Positions 44,993 to 53,474 are shown, numbered from the stretch's first letter. The stretch: 64,000 bases of DNA from Sutterella massiliensis (GCF_016899755.1 NZ_JACJJC010000013.1:16738-80737), one strand, 5' to 3'. Program-made: numbers and translations. Notes: a model not told the origin generated them from the letters alone.

Positions 44993-46243
44993 ATGACGGA
45001 TATGGCAGACGAAATCACGGCGTGCAAGTGTTCCGGGCAAGACACACAAGCGAAACCCGAGGCGCCTGGGCGCTTCCACATTGCTGCGCTCGTCTGCGCG
45101 GCGGGCGTGGGTGCGCGCATGGGGCTCGGTCACCCCAAGCAGTACATGCGCATTGCGGGTGAACCGATGCTTCTTCTCACACTTCGCGCGCTCGCGCGCG
45201 TGCCGCGCATCGAGTCGATTCACGTCGTCGTGAGTCCCGACGATCCGTACATCGATGGCATCGCCGATCGATTTCCGAGGAATGTCGTCCTGCACCGCGC
45301 GGGCGGCGCCGAGCGCGCCGAATCCGTGCGAAACGGTCTTTTGGCGGCGAATTTCGATCGGGAAAATTGGGTGCTTGTGCACGATGCGGCGCGCCCGTGC
45401 GTGAAGGCTTCCGAAATCGATCGGCTCCTCGATCAAGTGCTCGCCGACGAAAGCGTCGCGGGCGGCATTCTCGCGCTTCCAATGGCCGACACCGTGAAGC
45501 GCGTCGATGCGCGTCACCGCATCGTTGAAACGGTGCCTCGAAAGGAACTCTGGCGTGCGGCCACGCCGCAGCTCTTTCGTGCGGGCGTTCTTATTGAAGC
45601 GCTCGACGGAAGCCTCGAGGGCATTACCGACGAAGCGAGCGCCGTCGAGCGGCTCGGTCTTCCCGTTAAAGTTGTTGCAGGGCGCGCCACCAATATCAAA
45701 GTCACGAACCCCGGCGACGAGCGTGTTGCCGAACTGATTCTCGGAGAAGAACACATGGTGCCGTTTCGCGTGGGCCAAGGCTACGATTCCCACCGCCTCG
45801 TTGAGGGCCGTCCTCTGATTCTGGGCGGGGTTGAAATTCCGTTTGAAAAAGGGCTTGACGGTCATTCGGACGCCGATGTGCTCCTTCACGCCGTCACCGA
45901 CGCCGTTCTGGGGGCTGCCGCCTTGGGCGATATCGGTCAGCACTTTCCGCCCTCGGATCCGAAGTGGAAGGGGGCTGACAGCGGCAAGCTTCTTGCCGCT
46001 ATTGTCGAGCTTGTACATTCGCGCGGATGGACCGTGGTGAACCTTGACGCTACGATCGTCGCCGAGCGCCCGAAGATCGGACCGCACATGCCTGCGATCC
46101 GCCGCTCGGTGGCCGCGCTCTTGGGCGTGGGCGAAGACGTTGTGAACGTCAAAGCGAAGACGAACGAAAAGATGGATGATGTCGGCCGAGAAGCGGGCAT
46201 GATGGCGCATGCTGTCGTGCTACTCGCGCGATCGAACGGCTGA
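44993..46243 (+). CDS. ispDF: Bifunctional IspD/IspF of the MEP isoprenoid pathway
   Basis: One 416-residue polypeptide carries two MEP-pathway enzymes. The IspD cytidylyltransferase (about 28-250) has the nucleotide loop AAGVGARMGLGHPKQY with Arg42 and Lys49, and Lys236 in TNIKVTNPGD. The IspF cyclodiphosphate synthase (about 256-416) has metal ligands Asp265 and His267 (GQGYDSHRL) and His299 (DVLLHAVTD), plus ADSGKLL and the KTNEKM loop. There is no stop or frameshift at the junction near 252-257 (GEEHMVPFRV). IspD and IspF make steps 3 and 5 of the pathway. Separate genes are the rule in betaproteobacteria, so the fusion is notable. Confidence 0.96.
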   Translation: MTDMADEITACKCSGQDTQAKPEAPGRFHIAALVCAAGVGARMGLGHPKQYMRIAGEPMLLLTLRALARVPRIESIHVVVSPDDPYIDGIADRFPRNVVLHRAGGAERAESVRNGLLAANFDRENWVLVHDAARPCVKASEIDRLLDQVLADESVAGGILALPMADTVKRVDARHRIVETVPRKELWRAATPQLFRAGVLIEALDGSLEGITDEASAVERLGLPVKVVAGRATNIKVTNPGDERVAELILGEEHMVPFRVGQGYDSHRLVEGRPLILGGVEIPFEKGLDGHSDADVLLHAVTDAVLGAAALGDIGQHFPPSDPKWKGADSGKLLAAIVELVHSRGWTVVNLDATIVAERPKIGPHMPAIRRSVAALLGVGEDVVNVKAKTNEKMDDVGREAGMMAHAVVLLARSNG

Positions 46244-46279
46244 CCTCTTCCTGTGAGCTGCACGGCTGCCGCCGATGAT

Positions 46280-47107
46280 TCAGTCGAACGGATACGTGTC
46301 CGTAACGAAAGCTTCCGTGCGGTAGCGGCCGGGCGTCATGCCGAAAACGCGCTTGAAGGCGGCAATAAAGGCCGAAGGCGTTTCGTAGCCCAACGCCTGA
46401 GCGACCGTTTCGGTCGTGTCGCCTTCGAGAAGCCGCCTTGTTGCCGTGAGCATCAAAAGGCGCAGCCGCCATTGCCCGAAGCTCATGCCGGTTTCCCGAA
46501 CGACAAGCCGCGAAAAATTCCGCTCGCTCATCTCGATGGAATTAGCCCATTGCGCAACCGTCCAGCCGAGCGCCGAATGCTCGACAATTTTTTCTGCGAC
46601 ATGGAAGAGCTGCGGGTTGGAAGGCAGGGGCGCAAAGTTGAGCGGCAGCTGCGGCGCGAGCTCGATTTCTTCAAGGAGGACGCGAGCGAGCCGGCCCGTG
46701 TGACTTTGCGCGGAAAAAGGGTTGCGGATCTGCGTGAAGTGCCGCACCATCGCAAGCATCATGGGCGTCAGCATGATTCGGAATGGTTCATTCGGCAGCT
46801 CGGCGGACCACTCCGGCGATATGTGCAGGTAGAGCGACTTGGAGTTCGGGCCGATGAAGCCTTCATGGGCGAGACCGGGCGGCGTCCAGATGGCGCTTGC
46901 GGGCGGAAGCGCGATGCGCCAATGCTCCGATGCGAGGCCGACAACGCCGAGCACGGAAACGACAAGCTGTCCTGTGCAATGGGAGTGCAGCTTGGGCGGC
47001 CGCGAGAGTTCGCCGAATCGATCGACGCGCGCAGCCTGCATGATGATGTTGGGGTCGTCGGGATCAAAGCCGACGGGCCACTCGGTCGGATGAAAAGGCT
47101 GCGCCAT
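46280..47107 (-). CDS. AraC-family transcriptional regulator
   Basis: 275 residues from the ATG at 47107, which has GGAAC before it; an ATG at 47128 would add seven. The N-terminal cupin-type ligand domain (LHSHCTGQLVVSVLG, PPASAIWTPPGLAHE) belongs to the group of AraC regulators with a cupin sensor. The C-terminal double helix-turn-helix (about 175-270) includes VAQWANSIEMSERNFSRL and VAQALGYETPSAFIAAFKRVFGMTPGRYR. It lies just downstream of reductase module C on the same strand, so it may be co-transcribed with it and regulate it. The effector is unknown. Confidence 0.9.
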   Translation of the reverse strand: MAQPFHPTEWPVGFDPDDPNIIMQAARVDRFGELSRPPKLHSHCTGQLVVSVLGVVGLASEHWRIALPPASAIWTPPGLAHEGFIGPNSKSLYLHISPEWSAELPNEPFRIMLTPMMLAMVRHFTQIRNPFSAQSHTGRLARVLLEEIELAPQLPLNFAPLPSNPQLFHVAEKIVEHSALGWTVAQWANSIEMSERNFSRLVVRETGMSFGQWRLRLLMLTATRRLLEGDTTETVAQALGYETPSAFIAAFKRVFGMTPGRYRTEAFVTDTYPFD

Positions 47108-47129
47108 GGTTTGTTCCAAACAAAGCATC

Positions 47130-47160
47130 GGCGGACCCGAAGGCTTGCTGCGAGTCCGCC
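47130..47160 (-). other. Hairpin between cytochrome C and the AraC gene
   Basis: GGCGGAC (47130-47136) pairs with GTCCGCC (47154-47160). On the minus strand it is followed by GATGCTTTG, so it is at best a weak terminator or a processing site inside a module C-araC transcript. Confidence 0.4.
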
Positions 47161-47222
47161 TGTTGTTTCACCAACCTGCCGCACAGACGAAGCGGGGCGG
47201 CAGGCGACGTTCTTAAAGCCGG

Positions 47223-47585
47223 TCAGGGCACGTCAAACTTGATGTTGTGGCAGCTTGCGCACATGTTGACGCTCTTTTGGTGACCACGATGGCATTCCGT
47301 GCAGTTGAGGCCGACCAAATGGTTGTAATGCGGGTTCGGGTCAAGCTTGGCCGTGCGCTTGGCGACTTCGTCAAGCGACTTGTGACAGGTATTGCATTGT
47401 GCCGTTTCGACGGTTGCACCGGCTTGCGGCGTCTTGACGCCGTGGCAGGCTTCGCAGGCGACGCCGCGTTCGACGTGACGGTCGGCAAGGAAGTGCGTGC
47501 CGCCCTGGGCGGCAAGTGCTGCCTGCGCGCCGATCGAAAGCGCGATGGAGAGAACGCTCGCGCAGAAGAGATGACGAATTTGCAT
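47223..47585 (-). CDS. Periplasmic tetrahaem cytochrome c, module C
   Basis: From the ATG at 47585 with GGAGG upstream, 120 residues. A signal peptide (MQIRHLFCASVLSIALSIG...LA-AQ) is followed by four CxxCH sites: CEACH, CNTCH, CTECH and CASCH. It is homologous in layout to the module A cytochrome and to the haem domain of flavocytochrome c. Its start is 16 bp after the flavoprotein C stop, so the two are co-transcribed. It should deliver electrons to that flavoprotein. Confidence 0.94.
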   Translation of the reverse strand: MQIRHLFCASVLSIALSIGAQAALAAQGGTHFLADRHVERGVACEACHGVKTPQAGATVETAQCNTCHKSLDEVAKRTAKLDPNPHYNHLVGLNCTECHRGHQKSVNMCASCHNIKFDVP

Positions 47586-47601
47586 GTTGTTCCTCCTCGA
47601 G

Positions 47602-49089
47602 TTAAGCGTTCTTGCGGGACTTGGCGCGAATTGCGGCGTTGCGCGCTGCAACGCGGCCGAAAACAAGACCGCCGCCGAGCTGGTTGCCTCCGATATCGTC
47701 CTGGTACCAGAGGCCGCCCGCTGCGGCGCCTGCGGCATAAAGGCCCGGGATTGACTGGTGTTCGAAATTCTGGACTTCGGCCTTGGTGTTGATCTTGGGG
47801 CCGCCGAAGGTGCTTGCCATGCCGCCCGCGGCCGGGATCATGTAGAAGGGGCCGGTTTCAAGTGCGTGCGGTTCGTCGTATTCGTAGGGCGGGTCGAGTT
47901 CTTTGGCTTTGCCTGCCTTGACGGCGGCATTGAAGGCCTTCACCGTTTCGACGAGGTTCTTTTCGGGAACGCCGGCCGCTTTGGCGACGGCTTCAATCGT
48001 GTCGCCCTTAAAGACTTCGAAGCCGAGGCGGGCGAAACGCTTGATTGTGTTCGAAAGGATGTTTGCATTGGCGTCCGCGTCCTGACCAATCAGCATGAAG
48101 CTGCGGTTGTCGGGCGTGCGTTCGGCAATCGCCTTGGCTTTGGGCACCTGAAGCCAGGTTTCCGGCACAAAGCGCCGCCCCTGCGTATTGACCTGGATGC
48201 CGTAGCCCGCATGCATGAGCGGCGACGGATTGCAGTGTCCCGTTGGGGTAATTGGGCCGGCGTAAAACTGGTCCATGTTGACCAGCTGCGCGTGAACCTG
48301 ATTCGCCATCAGAATGTTCTCGCCGGTGATCCACGGCGAGCCGCGAACGATCAGGCGCGAAGCCCAGGGACCGATGTACTGGTCGACCATTGCCTGATTG
48401 GCGCCGTAGCCGCCCGTCGTGAGAATGACGCCGCCCTTGGCGATGAAGTCCTTGCGCCCTTCCTTCGTGATGCAGGAAACGCCTTCAACGTTGAAGCAGT
48501 CGTCAGCAATGAGTTCGACAGCCTTCGTGTTGTATCGGATAGGCACGCCTTTCTTTTCGAGCGCTTTCATGAGGCAGCGGATCAGCATCGAGCCGCCCGT
48601 AATGCCTTCGCCCGGACTGATGAGACAGCGAGAAAGTTCTGGGGCCGGCAGGTTTTCCCAGAGGTAAAAGGGTGTTCCGTGGTCGGCGAGCCAGTCGATG
48701 CCTTGGCCGGCTTCGTCGGCGTAAACGCGGATGAGTTCCGGATCCGAGTGGTAGCCCGAAAGCTTCATCATGTCGTTGAAGAAGGCTTCTTTGTTGTCTT
48801 CCGGATGATTCTTCTGGAAACGGCTTCCGACGGCGGCAATCCAGCCCGAAGAGTAAACGGTGGCGCCGTCCGGGCGCCCCATCTTTTCGAGAAGCACCAC
48901 TTTGGCACCCTGCTCGGCGGCTTCGAGCGCCGCACACATGCCGGCAAAGCCGGCGCCGACAACTACAACATCCCATTCCTCTCGGGTCCGTTTCTTTGCG
49001 GGCGCTGCAGCAGCCGTTTCGGCAATGCCGGCCGCAGCAACGGCGCCGATGCCGAATAGACTCGTCTTCACCATGTCGCGTCTTTGCAT
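47602..49089 (-). CDS. Tat-exported FAD oxidoreductase with atypical active site (module C)
   Basis: 495 residues with a Tat-like leader (MQRRDMVKTSLFG) and FAD site VVVVGAGFAGMCAALEA (41-57). The family fold is that of fumarate-reductase flavoproteins, but the catalytic positions differ: Gln314 replaces the proton-donor Arg (RFVPETWLQ), Ala-Ser-Thr (425-427) replace the His pair, and the usual VHGxxRLGG segment reads GGLWYQDDIGGNQ (458-470). A Tyr/Asp-based chemistry, as in dehydrogenase-type relatives (3-ketosteroid or tricarballylate dehydrogenases), is possible. The partner tetrahaem cytochrome follows 16 bp downstream, so it is linked to respiration in either direction. The substrate is unknown. 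Confidence 0.9.
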   Translation of the reverse strand: MQRRDMVKTSLFGIGAVAAAGIAETAAAAPAKKRTREEWDVVVVGAGFAGMCAALEAAEQGAKVVLLEKMGRPDGATVYSSGWIAAVGSRFQKNHPEDNKEAFFNDMMKLSGYHSDPELIRVYADEAGQGIDWLADHGTPFYLWENLPAPELSRCLISPGEGITGGSMLIRCLMKALEKKGVPIRYNTKAVELIADDCFNVEGVSCITKEGRKDFIAKGGVILTTGGYGANQAMVDQYIGPWASRLIVRGSPWITGENILMANQVHAQLVNMDQFYAGPITPTGHCNPSPLMHAGYGIQVNTQGRRFVPETWLQVPKAKAIAERTPDNRSFMLIGQDADANANILSNTIKRFARLGFEVFKGDTIEAVAKAAGVPEKNLVETVKAFNAAVKAGKAKELDPPYEYDEPHALETGPFYMIPAAGGMASTFGGPKINTKAEVQNFEHQSIPGLYAAGAAAGGLWYQDDIGGNQLGGGLVFGRVAARNAAIRAKSRKNA

Positions 49090-49121
49090 GGATGTCTCCT
49101 TTTTGTGGGTCGATGTTTCGA

Positions 49122-49145
49122 AAGAGCTGAACGGAAGCAGCTCTT
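49122..49145 (-). promoter_or_regulatory. Leader hairpin upstream of module C
   Basis: AAGAGCTG / CAGCTCTT, an 8-bp perfect stem with an 8-base loop, lies about 30-55 bases before the flavoprotein C start codon. It could control translation or stabilise the transcript. It could equally be an operator for a dimeric regulator. Confidence 0.35.
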
Positions 49146-49350
49146 CTCTAGGGAAAAATTTTGAGACGGTTCCACGGAAATGACAATCGTCAGGACGGCC
49201 ACTTGATATCGCAATTCAGCCAAATCGGGTTTGTACGAGGTCTTTTCTTTGTGCGTTGCTTTGCTCGGATGAGTCTGTTGTTTGCTGCTGTGGCATGTGC
49301 GCTTCATGCGCCGAGCGCGCCTGGCGATTCGAGCTCGCATTGCGCTCAGC

Positions 49351-49395
49351 AAAGAAAAGGCCTTCGGCGTGGACTTTGGTCCGTGTCGAAGGCCT
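49351..49395 (-). terminator. Intrinsic terminator after the envZ-like gene
   Basis: AGGCCTTCG (49358-49366) pairs with CGAAGGCCT (49387-49395), with extra pairing inside (GGAC...GTCC). On the minus strand TTTTCTTT follows. It lies about 45 bp beyond the kinase stop. Confidence 0.8.
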
Positions 49396-49440
49396 CGTTT
49401 CTGTCGGCCGGTTGAGTTGCTTCGGCCGCTTGCGTTTCGG

Positions 49441-50946
49441 TTATTGATTCTCGGCGCTCTTTTGCTTGGCGAGCGCCGCTTCCTTCTTCGCAAGCGCTTC
49501 TGCCGCCTTGTCCTGGGCTTTGAGCGCTTTTTTGAGAGCGCTCGGCTGCAGAAGCGGGAAACAGACCTGAACGCGCAAGCCGTGCGGCTCGGCCTCGCCG
49601 AGCGTGACGCTGCCCCCAGAGCGGCGAACGATACGGTCGACGATCGCGAGCCCGAGCCCCGAGCCCGTGACGCCGCTTCGCGCGGATTCGCCGCGCTCGA
49701 AGGGACGCATGACGCGTTCTCGCTCTTCGGGCGGCAGTCCCTTACCCTGGTCGTCGACGATGAGTTCCGCCTTCTGCTTGTCGGCGCTTCTGCGGATCGT
49801 CATCGCAAGGCGGAGCTTGCCGTCATCGCTTCTGCCGTAGCGCATCGCGTTCGTGATGAGGTTCTGAATCGCGCGCGAGAGCTCGAGCGGGTGCGCCATG
49901 ATGAAAAGGTCGTCCGTGCTCTCGACCTTGAGCTCGACCGTTTCGTCCTGCTCGATGCGCGCGTTGTCGATCGCAGCGTGGAGCGCTTCGCCGAGATTCA
50001 CCATCACTTGGTCTTCGGAGGTGCGGCGCGCGTAGGCAAGGAACTGGTCGACGATGTTTTCCATCTGTTCGAGGTCGCTCACCATGGCGTTGCGCGAATC
50101 TTCCGAGAGGCTTGCGAGTTCCACTTCAAGGCGCAGGCGCGTAATGGGGGTGCGCAGGTCGTGCGAGACGCCGGCAAGCAGGAGCTCGCGGTCGGCCTCA
50201 ATGCGGCGCAGGTCCTGCACCATGCGGTTGAAGCTCACGTTCACCGCTTGAATTTCAACGGTCGAAGCGTCCTCGGGGAGCGGATCCGGGTTGCGGCCCT
50301 GACCGAGCTGCGTCGCGAAAACGGAGAGACGCGAGAGCGGCTCGATCACGTGGCGCGCGAGAAGCGTCGCGCCAAAGAGCGACGCCAAGCCTGCGGCCAA
50401 TGCCCACCAGAGCCAGGCCGTGCCGTACGGGGGATCGAGCACGTCGTCGCGCGTCTGCAGCCAGTAGTTGTCGCCGTCGATGTCAAAGGTCACCCAGAGG
50501 CCTTTGTTGCCGTTCACGGAACTCGCGAGCACCGTTTCGGGTCCCAGCGTCGACTTCACGAGCTGATCGATAAGGCCGTTATAGCCGTCGCTCGGAATGC
50601 GGATGACTTTGTCCGTTTCGTCGCGCGGCGAAATGAGGACCCCCTCTCGTGCGGCGAGAATTTTCAAGAGGTCGACGCGGTAGAGCGGATCGACCGTCAC
50701 GAGCGCGTACTTCGTGAGGTTCACCGTCGAGACGATGTGCTGCGCGACCCCCTGCGAGTACGGCAGCTCCGAGAGCACGCGAAAGCTCTGCAGCCAGCCG
50801 ATCACCGAAAAGAAGATGAGGCCGCATAGCAGCAGGAAGGTACGCCAGAAAAGGCTCGGGCGTCGGGTTTTGAGTTGTGCGATCCAGGACACGGCGCAGG
50901 TCTTTCGAAGCGCTCGAGGCTTCGGAAAAAAGCACTGCGAGGACAT
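49441..50946 (-). CDS. envZ: EnvZ-type sensor histidine kinase
   Basis: Osmosensor-type kinase of 501 residues. Two membrane helices (about 33-55 and 178-197) flank a periplasmic domain of about 120 residues. A HAMP segment, the HisKA site with His262 (AGVSHDLRTPITRLRL) and an ATPase domain with NLITNAMRYG, DDQGKGLP and GSGLGLAIV follow. The C-terminal 30 residues are an Ala/Lys-rich helical tail. It follows the OmpR-type regulator on the same strand, the usual order. The ATG at 50946 lies inside a terminator-like hairpin; a GTG at 50892 (residue 19) is an alternative that still keeps the first membrane helix. Confidence 0.92.
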   Translation of the reverse strand: MSSQCFFPKPRALRKTCAVSWIAQLKTRRPSLFWRTFLLLCGLIFFSVIGWLQSFRVLSELPYSQGVAQHIVSTVNLTKYALVTVDPLYRVDLLKILAAREGVLISPRDETDKVIRIPSDGYNGLIDQLVKSTLGPETVLASSVNGNKGLWVTFDIDGDNYWLQTRDDVLDPPYGTAWLWWALAAGLASLFGATLLARHVIEPLSRLSVFATQLGQGRNPDPLPEDASTVEIQAVNVSFNRMVQDLRRIEADRELLLAGVSHDLRTPITRLRLEVELASLSEDSRNAMVSDLEQMENIVDQFLAYARRTSEDQVMVNLGEALHAAIDNARIEQDETVELKVESTDDLFIMAHPLELSRAIQNLITNAMRYGRSDDGKLRLAMTIRRSADKQKAELIVDDQGKGLPPEERERVMRPFERGESARSGVTGSGLGLAIVDRIVRRSGGSVTLGEAEPHGLRVQVCFPLLQPSALKKALKAQDKAAEALAKKEAALAKQKSAENQ

Positions 50947-50970
50947 CCATCCGAAAGAAGGTCCTCGCAG
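50926..50970 (-). terminator. Terminator-like hairpin between ompR and envZ
   Basis: A perfect 10-bp stem, CTGCGAGGAC / GTCCTCGCAG (50935-50970), is followed on the minus strand by TGCTTTTTT. It lies 70 bp after the ompR stop and contains the first ATG of envZ. Transcripts that stop here would express the regulator without the kinase. Confidence 0.7.
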
Positions 50971-51040
50971 CTCGCGTTTTAGAAACGATTTTGCGTTCGG
51001 CCCGCAGCGCTCGGTGCGCGTGCGGGTCCATCGCTTGATT

Positions 51041-51784
51041 TTACTTGCCGGTCTTGTTGGGCGGGAGCTTGCCGTCCGGAATGAAGACGTAGCCGAGGCC
51101 CCAGACGGTCTGCAGATAGCGCGGCTTCGAGGGATCGGGTTCGATCAGCTTTCTCAGGCGCGAAACCTGCACGTCGAGCGAGCGGTCGAACGCTTCGTAC
51201 TCGCGCCCGCGGGCCATTTCCATCAGCTTGTCGCGCGAGAGCGGCTGTCTCGGGTGGCGTGCAAAGGACTTCAGAACCGCAAATTCACCCGTCGTGAGGG
51301 GAACGTTTTCGCCGTTCTTCTTGAGGACGCGCGTGCCGAGGTTGAGTTCGAAGTCGCCGAACTTCACGATTTCGTTGTCCATCGAGGGCGCCCCGGGCGG
51401 ATCGGCCTGCGGACGGCGGCGAAGCACGGCGTGAATGCGCGCGAGGAGTTCGCGCGGATTGAAGGGCTTGGGAATGTAGTCGTCGGCGCCGAGCTCGAGC
51501 CCGAGAATGCGGTCGACGTCTTCGCCGCGGGCCGTGAGCATGATGACGGGCGTCTGGTCCTTCTGCGCGCGCAGGCGCTTCAGAATTTCGAGGCCGTCTT
51601 CGCCCGGCATCATGAGGTCGAGAATGAGCGCATCAAAGTGTTCGCGCAGCCAGAGGCGTTCCATCGCCTGGCCGTTTTCGGAAACGAGCACCTGAAAGCC
51701 GTTCTCGCCGAGGTAGCGTCTGAGCAAATCGCGCAGGCGCGGGTCGTCGTCAACGACAAGAATCTTGGGGGTACGTTCGGACAT
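51041..51784 (-). CDS. ompR: OmpR-type response regulator
   Basis: 247 residues from the ATG at 51784, with GAGGAG about 10 bases upstream; longer frames are not supported. The receiver domain has the acidic pocket VVDDD (11-15), phosphorylation site Asp56 (LILDLMMPGEDG), Thr84 and Lys106 (YIPKPFNP). The winged-helix DNA-binding domain (about 145-240) carries LTTGEFAVLKSFARHPRQPLSRDKL-type and RSLDVQVSRLRKLIEPDPSKPRYLQTVWGLGYVF blocks that match OmpR closely. It is followed by the EnvZ-type kinase and probably controls porin genes, such as the porin in this window. Confidence 0.94.
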   Translation of the reverse strand: MSERTPKILVVDDDPRLRDLLRRYLGENGFQVLVSENGQAMERLWLREHFDALILDLMMPGEDGLEILKRLRAQKDQTPVIMLTARGEDVDRILGLELGADDYIPKPFNPRELLARIHAVLRRRPQADPPGAPSMDNEIVKFGDFELNLGTRVLKKNGENVPLTTGEFAVLKSFARHPRQPLSRDKLMEMARGREYEAFDRSLDVQVSRLRKLIEPDPSKPRYLQTVWGLGYVFIPDGKLPPNKTGK

Positions 51785-52252
51785 GTTCGAATGCTCCTCG
51801 TTGAGTGTGCTTCCGCGGATCGGGCCCAAAGCCGAATCGGCGTGCAAAGCGCGGGGTTTGTGTTTCCGATGCTCTGAAGAAAGCGAAGTGTCGCGTCTGC
51901 GAAACACTTTGGAGGGCGCCGCAACTTGTGCGGCGGCCGCGCGCCAAAGGCGGCTCGGAGAACGGGCCTGTCGGGGAAGCGGCAGATGCAGGTATTGTCT
52001 TCCGTTCCCGGCGAGCTGTCACCACCGAACAACACCATGTTACAAAATCCGAGCTTTTCTTTGAAAAGCGCTTCTCGCGCGCGAAGGCGCAGGCTCTGGC
52101 GCCTCGGATTTCGCGCCGCACTTGAGATTCGGGTGCGCTTGAGCGTTCTGCCCGATCTTTCGAGGAGAGAAGACGAACGGAACATTTTGCGTCTCATTTT
52201 GACGCACAATGACGCTCGGTTGCCGGCGATTGCAGTCCGGATTTGCGGCTGA
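51785..52252. other. Upstream region of ompR
   Basis: No convincing gene. Short frames on both strands lack ribosome sites and recognisable products. The minus strand here must hold the ompR promoter. Confidence 0.4.
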
Positions 52253-52281
52253 CAAAAAGGACGCCGTGTTCACGCGTCCTT
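52253..52281 (-). terminator. Orphan minus-strand intrinsic terminator
   Basis: AAGGACGC (52257-52264) pairs with GCGTCCTT (52274-52281). On the minus strand five T follow (complement of 52253-52257). No protein-coding gene feeds into it from the right, which hints at a small minus-strand transcript from 52282-52600. Confidence 0.6.
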
Positions 52282-52560
52282 GTGAATCTTCGACATGGTT
52301 CGTAACGGTTTCCTTGCCGCTTCGTCTTTTCGGCAGGGGTGGCGCTTCGCTATATTGCGGTTAAGAAAGGAACGGGAGAGACCGCCCTCGCATGGCGGGC
52401 GGCCTCTCGTCGGTTGTCGTTTGCAGGCGCGCTTTTCGTCAAGCGCTTTCCTCGGGGTTCGTGCCAGGTGCCGGCCATCGGGGAAGTTTGCAGAGGGCGT
52501 GTCGCGACCGACTTAAAACGTACGAGTAGTACCCTTCGTTCGGTTTGAGCCTCAAACGGG
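52282..52560 (-). ncRNA. Candidate small RNA ending at the orphan terminator
   Basis: No protein gene is convincing here. The stretch has unusual self-pairing: GAGAGACCGCCC / GGCGGGCGGCCTCTC (about 52375-52412), GCGCTT / AAGCGC (about 52430-52450) and GTCGGT / ACCGAC enclosing the latter. It ends, on the minus strand, at a clear intrinsic terminator. It does not match RNase P RNA, tmRNA, SRP RNA or a riboswitch I know. The promoter is not identified, so this remains a candidate. Confidence 0.3.
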
Positions 52561-52635
52561 CGCTAAGCGGATACAAGTCCGCTCGGCTTTCCAAAAGGGC
52601 GGCGCCGGACGGATAGCCGACCGAGGTTTTTTTTG

Positions 52636-53238
52636 ATGAAAGTTTCCATTCGAACCGGACGCTTCGTCGTCGCGGCCATCTGCTCGCTCTCCGCGGGCGC
52701 CGCGCTTGCCGAGTGGACGGCGCCTGCGCCGGGCGCTCGTGCGGCGGGCGCTTCGCCCGATGCGGTGAGTAAGGCGGCTGCCCCCGTTGAGGCTCGCATG
52801 CCCTTTGATGCTGCGGTTGCAGTGCCGCAGGGCGCGGATTCGGGCCCGGCGTTTCGGCTCTGGAGTCAGATGACGGCCGAGGAGCGCGCCAATATCTGGC
52901 CCTATCTCGACGAGGTCGCGAAGAACATGCATTGGCGGGAGATGACGAAGCGCGAGCAGAAGGCGCTCGCCTCGTGTCTCTCCGAAGGCGACCGCGATGA
53001 TCTGCGTCGACGCTTCACGATCGATCCCGACGAGCTGAGCCAAACGAAACGCGCCTCGCATGCCGTGCCGCAGCGCCCGCATCGACTCAATCGCGAGGAA
53101 CTGCGCCTGATGCGTCAGCAAATCATTGAGGTGCACCTCGAGTATTCGGGCAAGCGCGCCGCGCACCGCTGCGCCGACGGCGGCCAGACCCGCGTCAATG
53201 CCGAGGGACCTGCCGATGATGGCGGGGCTCGTCGCTAA
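52636..53238 (+). CDS. Small secreted protein, DUF3106-like
   Basis: 200 residues from the ATG at 52636 (GAGG about 9 bases upstream; a TTG one codon earlier is less likely). A signal peptide (MKVSIRTGRFVVAAICSLSA...ALA-EW) is followed by an Ala/Pro-rich linker. A helical domain (about 75-125) contains LWSQMTAEERANIWPYLDEV and MTKREQKALASCLSEGDRDDLRRRF. The pattern resembles DUF3106, a family of small envelope proteins of unknown role; this is a tentative match. The C-terminus is Arg/His-rich and polar. A terminator follows. Confidence 0.65.
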   Translation: MKVSIRTGRFVVAAICSLSAGAALAEWTAPAPGARAAGASPDAVSKAAAPVEARMPFDAAVAVPQGADSGPAFRLWSQMTAEERANIWPYLDEVAKNMHWREMTKREQKALASCLSEGDRDDLRRRFTIDPDELSQTKRASHAVPQRPHRLNREELRLMRQQIIEVHLEYSGKRAAHRCADGGQTRVNAEGPADDGGARR

Positions 53239-53259
53239 AGCGCCATAAACTTTTCGTAA

Positions 53260-53293
53260 AACGGCCGGGACGGCAAGCGTCTGCGGCCGTTTG
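53260..53293 (+). terminator. Terminator after the secreted protein gene
   Basis: AACGGCCG pairs with CGGCCGTT around a 16-base loop and is followed by TGTTATT. Confidence 0.7.
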
Positions 53294-53474
53294 TTATTAG
53301 GCGCGCCGCGCGCCCATCTATAATGGCGCCCGATTTCCAATGCATGCCGGAGAGAGGGCTGCGCTTTGTTGGTGCGCTCGGGCCGATTGCCCGAAGCCGC
53401 TCTTTTTGAAGCGCTTTTTCAGGCGCTTTCGCAAGCCTCTCCCGCCGGTTCAATCCCGCGAGACACAAACGAGC

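Noticed and set aside
47758..49059. 433-codon plus-strand frame opposite flavoprotein C
   Set aside because: Shadow frame; the minus-strand flavoprotein is unambiguous.
49201..49220. TTGATATCGCAA resembling an FNR site upstream of module C
   Set aside because: Only the first half-site (TTGAT) fits. The second half does not match ATCAA at the required spacing.
52339..52548. 69-codon plus-strand frame
   Set aside because: No ribosome site and no family. It overlaps strong stem structures that fit an RNA better than a protein.
53319..53324. Exact TATAAT upstream of tsaB
   Set aside because: No acceptable -35 hexamer lies 16-18 bases upstream; TTGTTA is 22 bases away.
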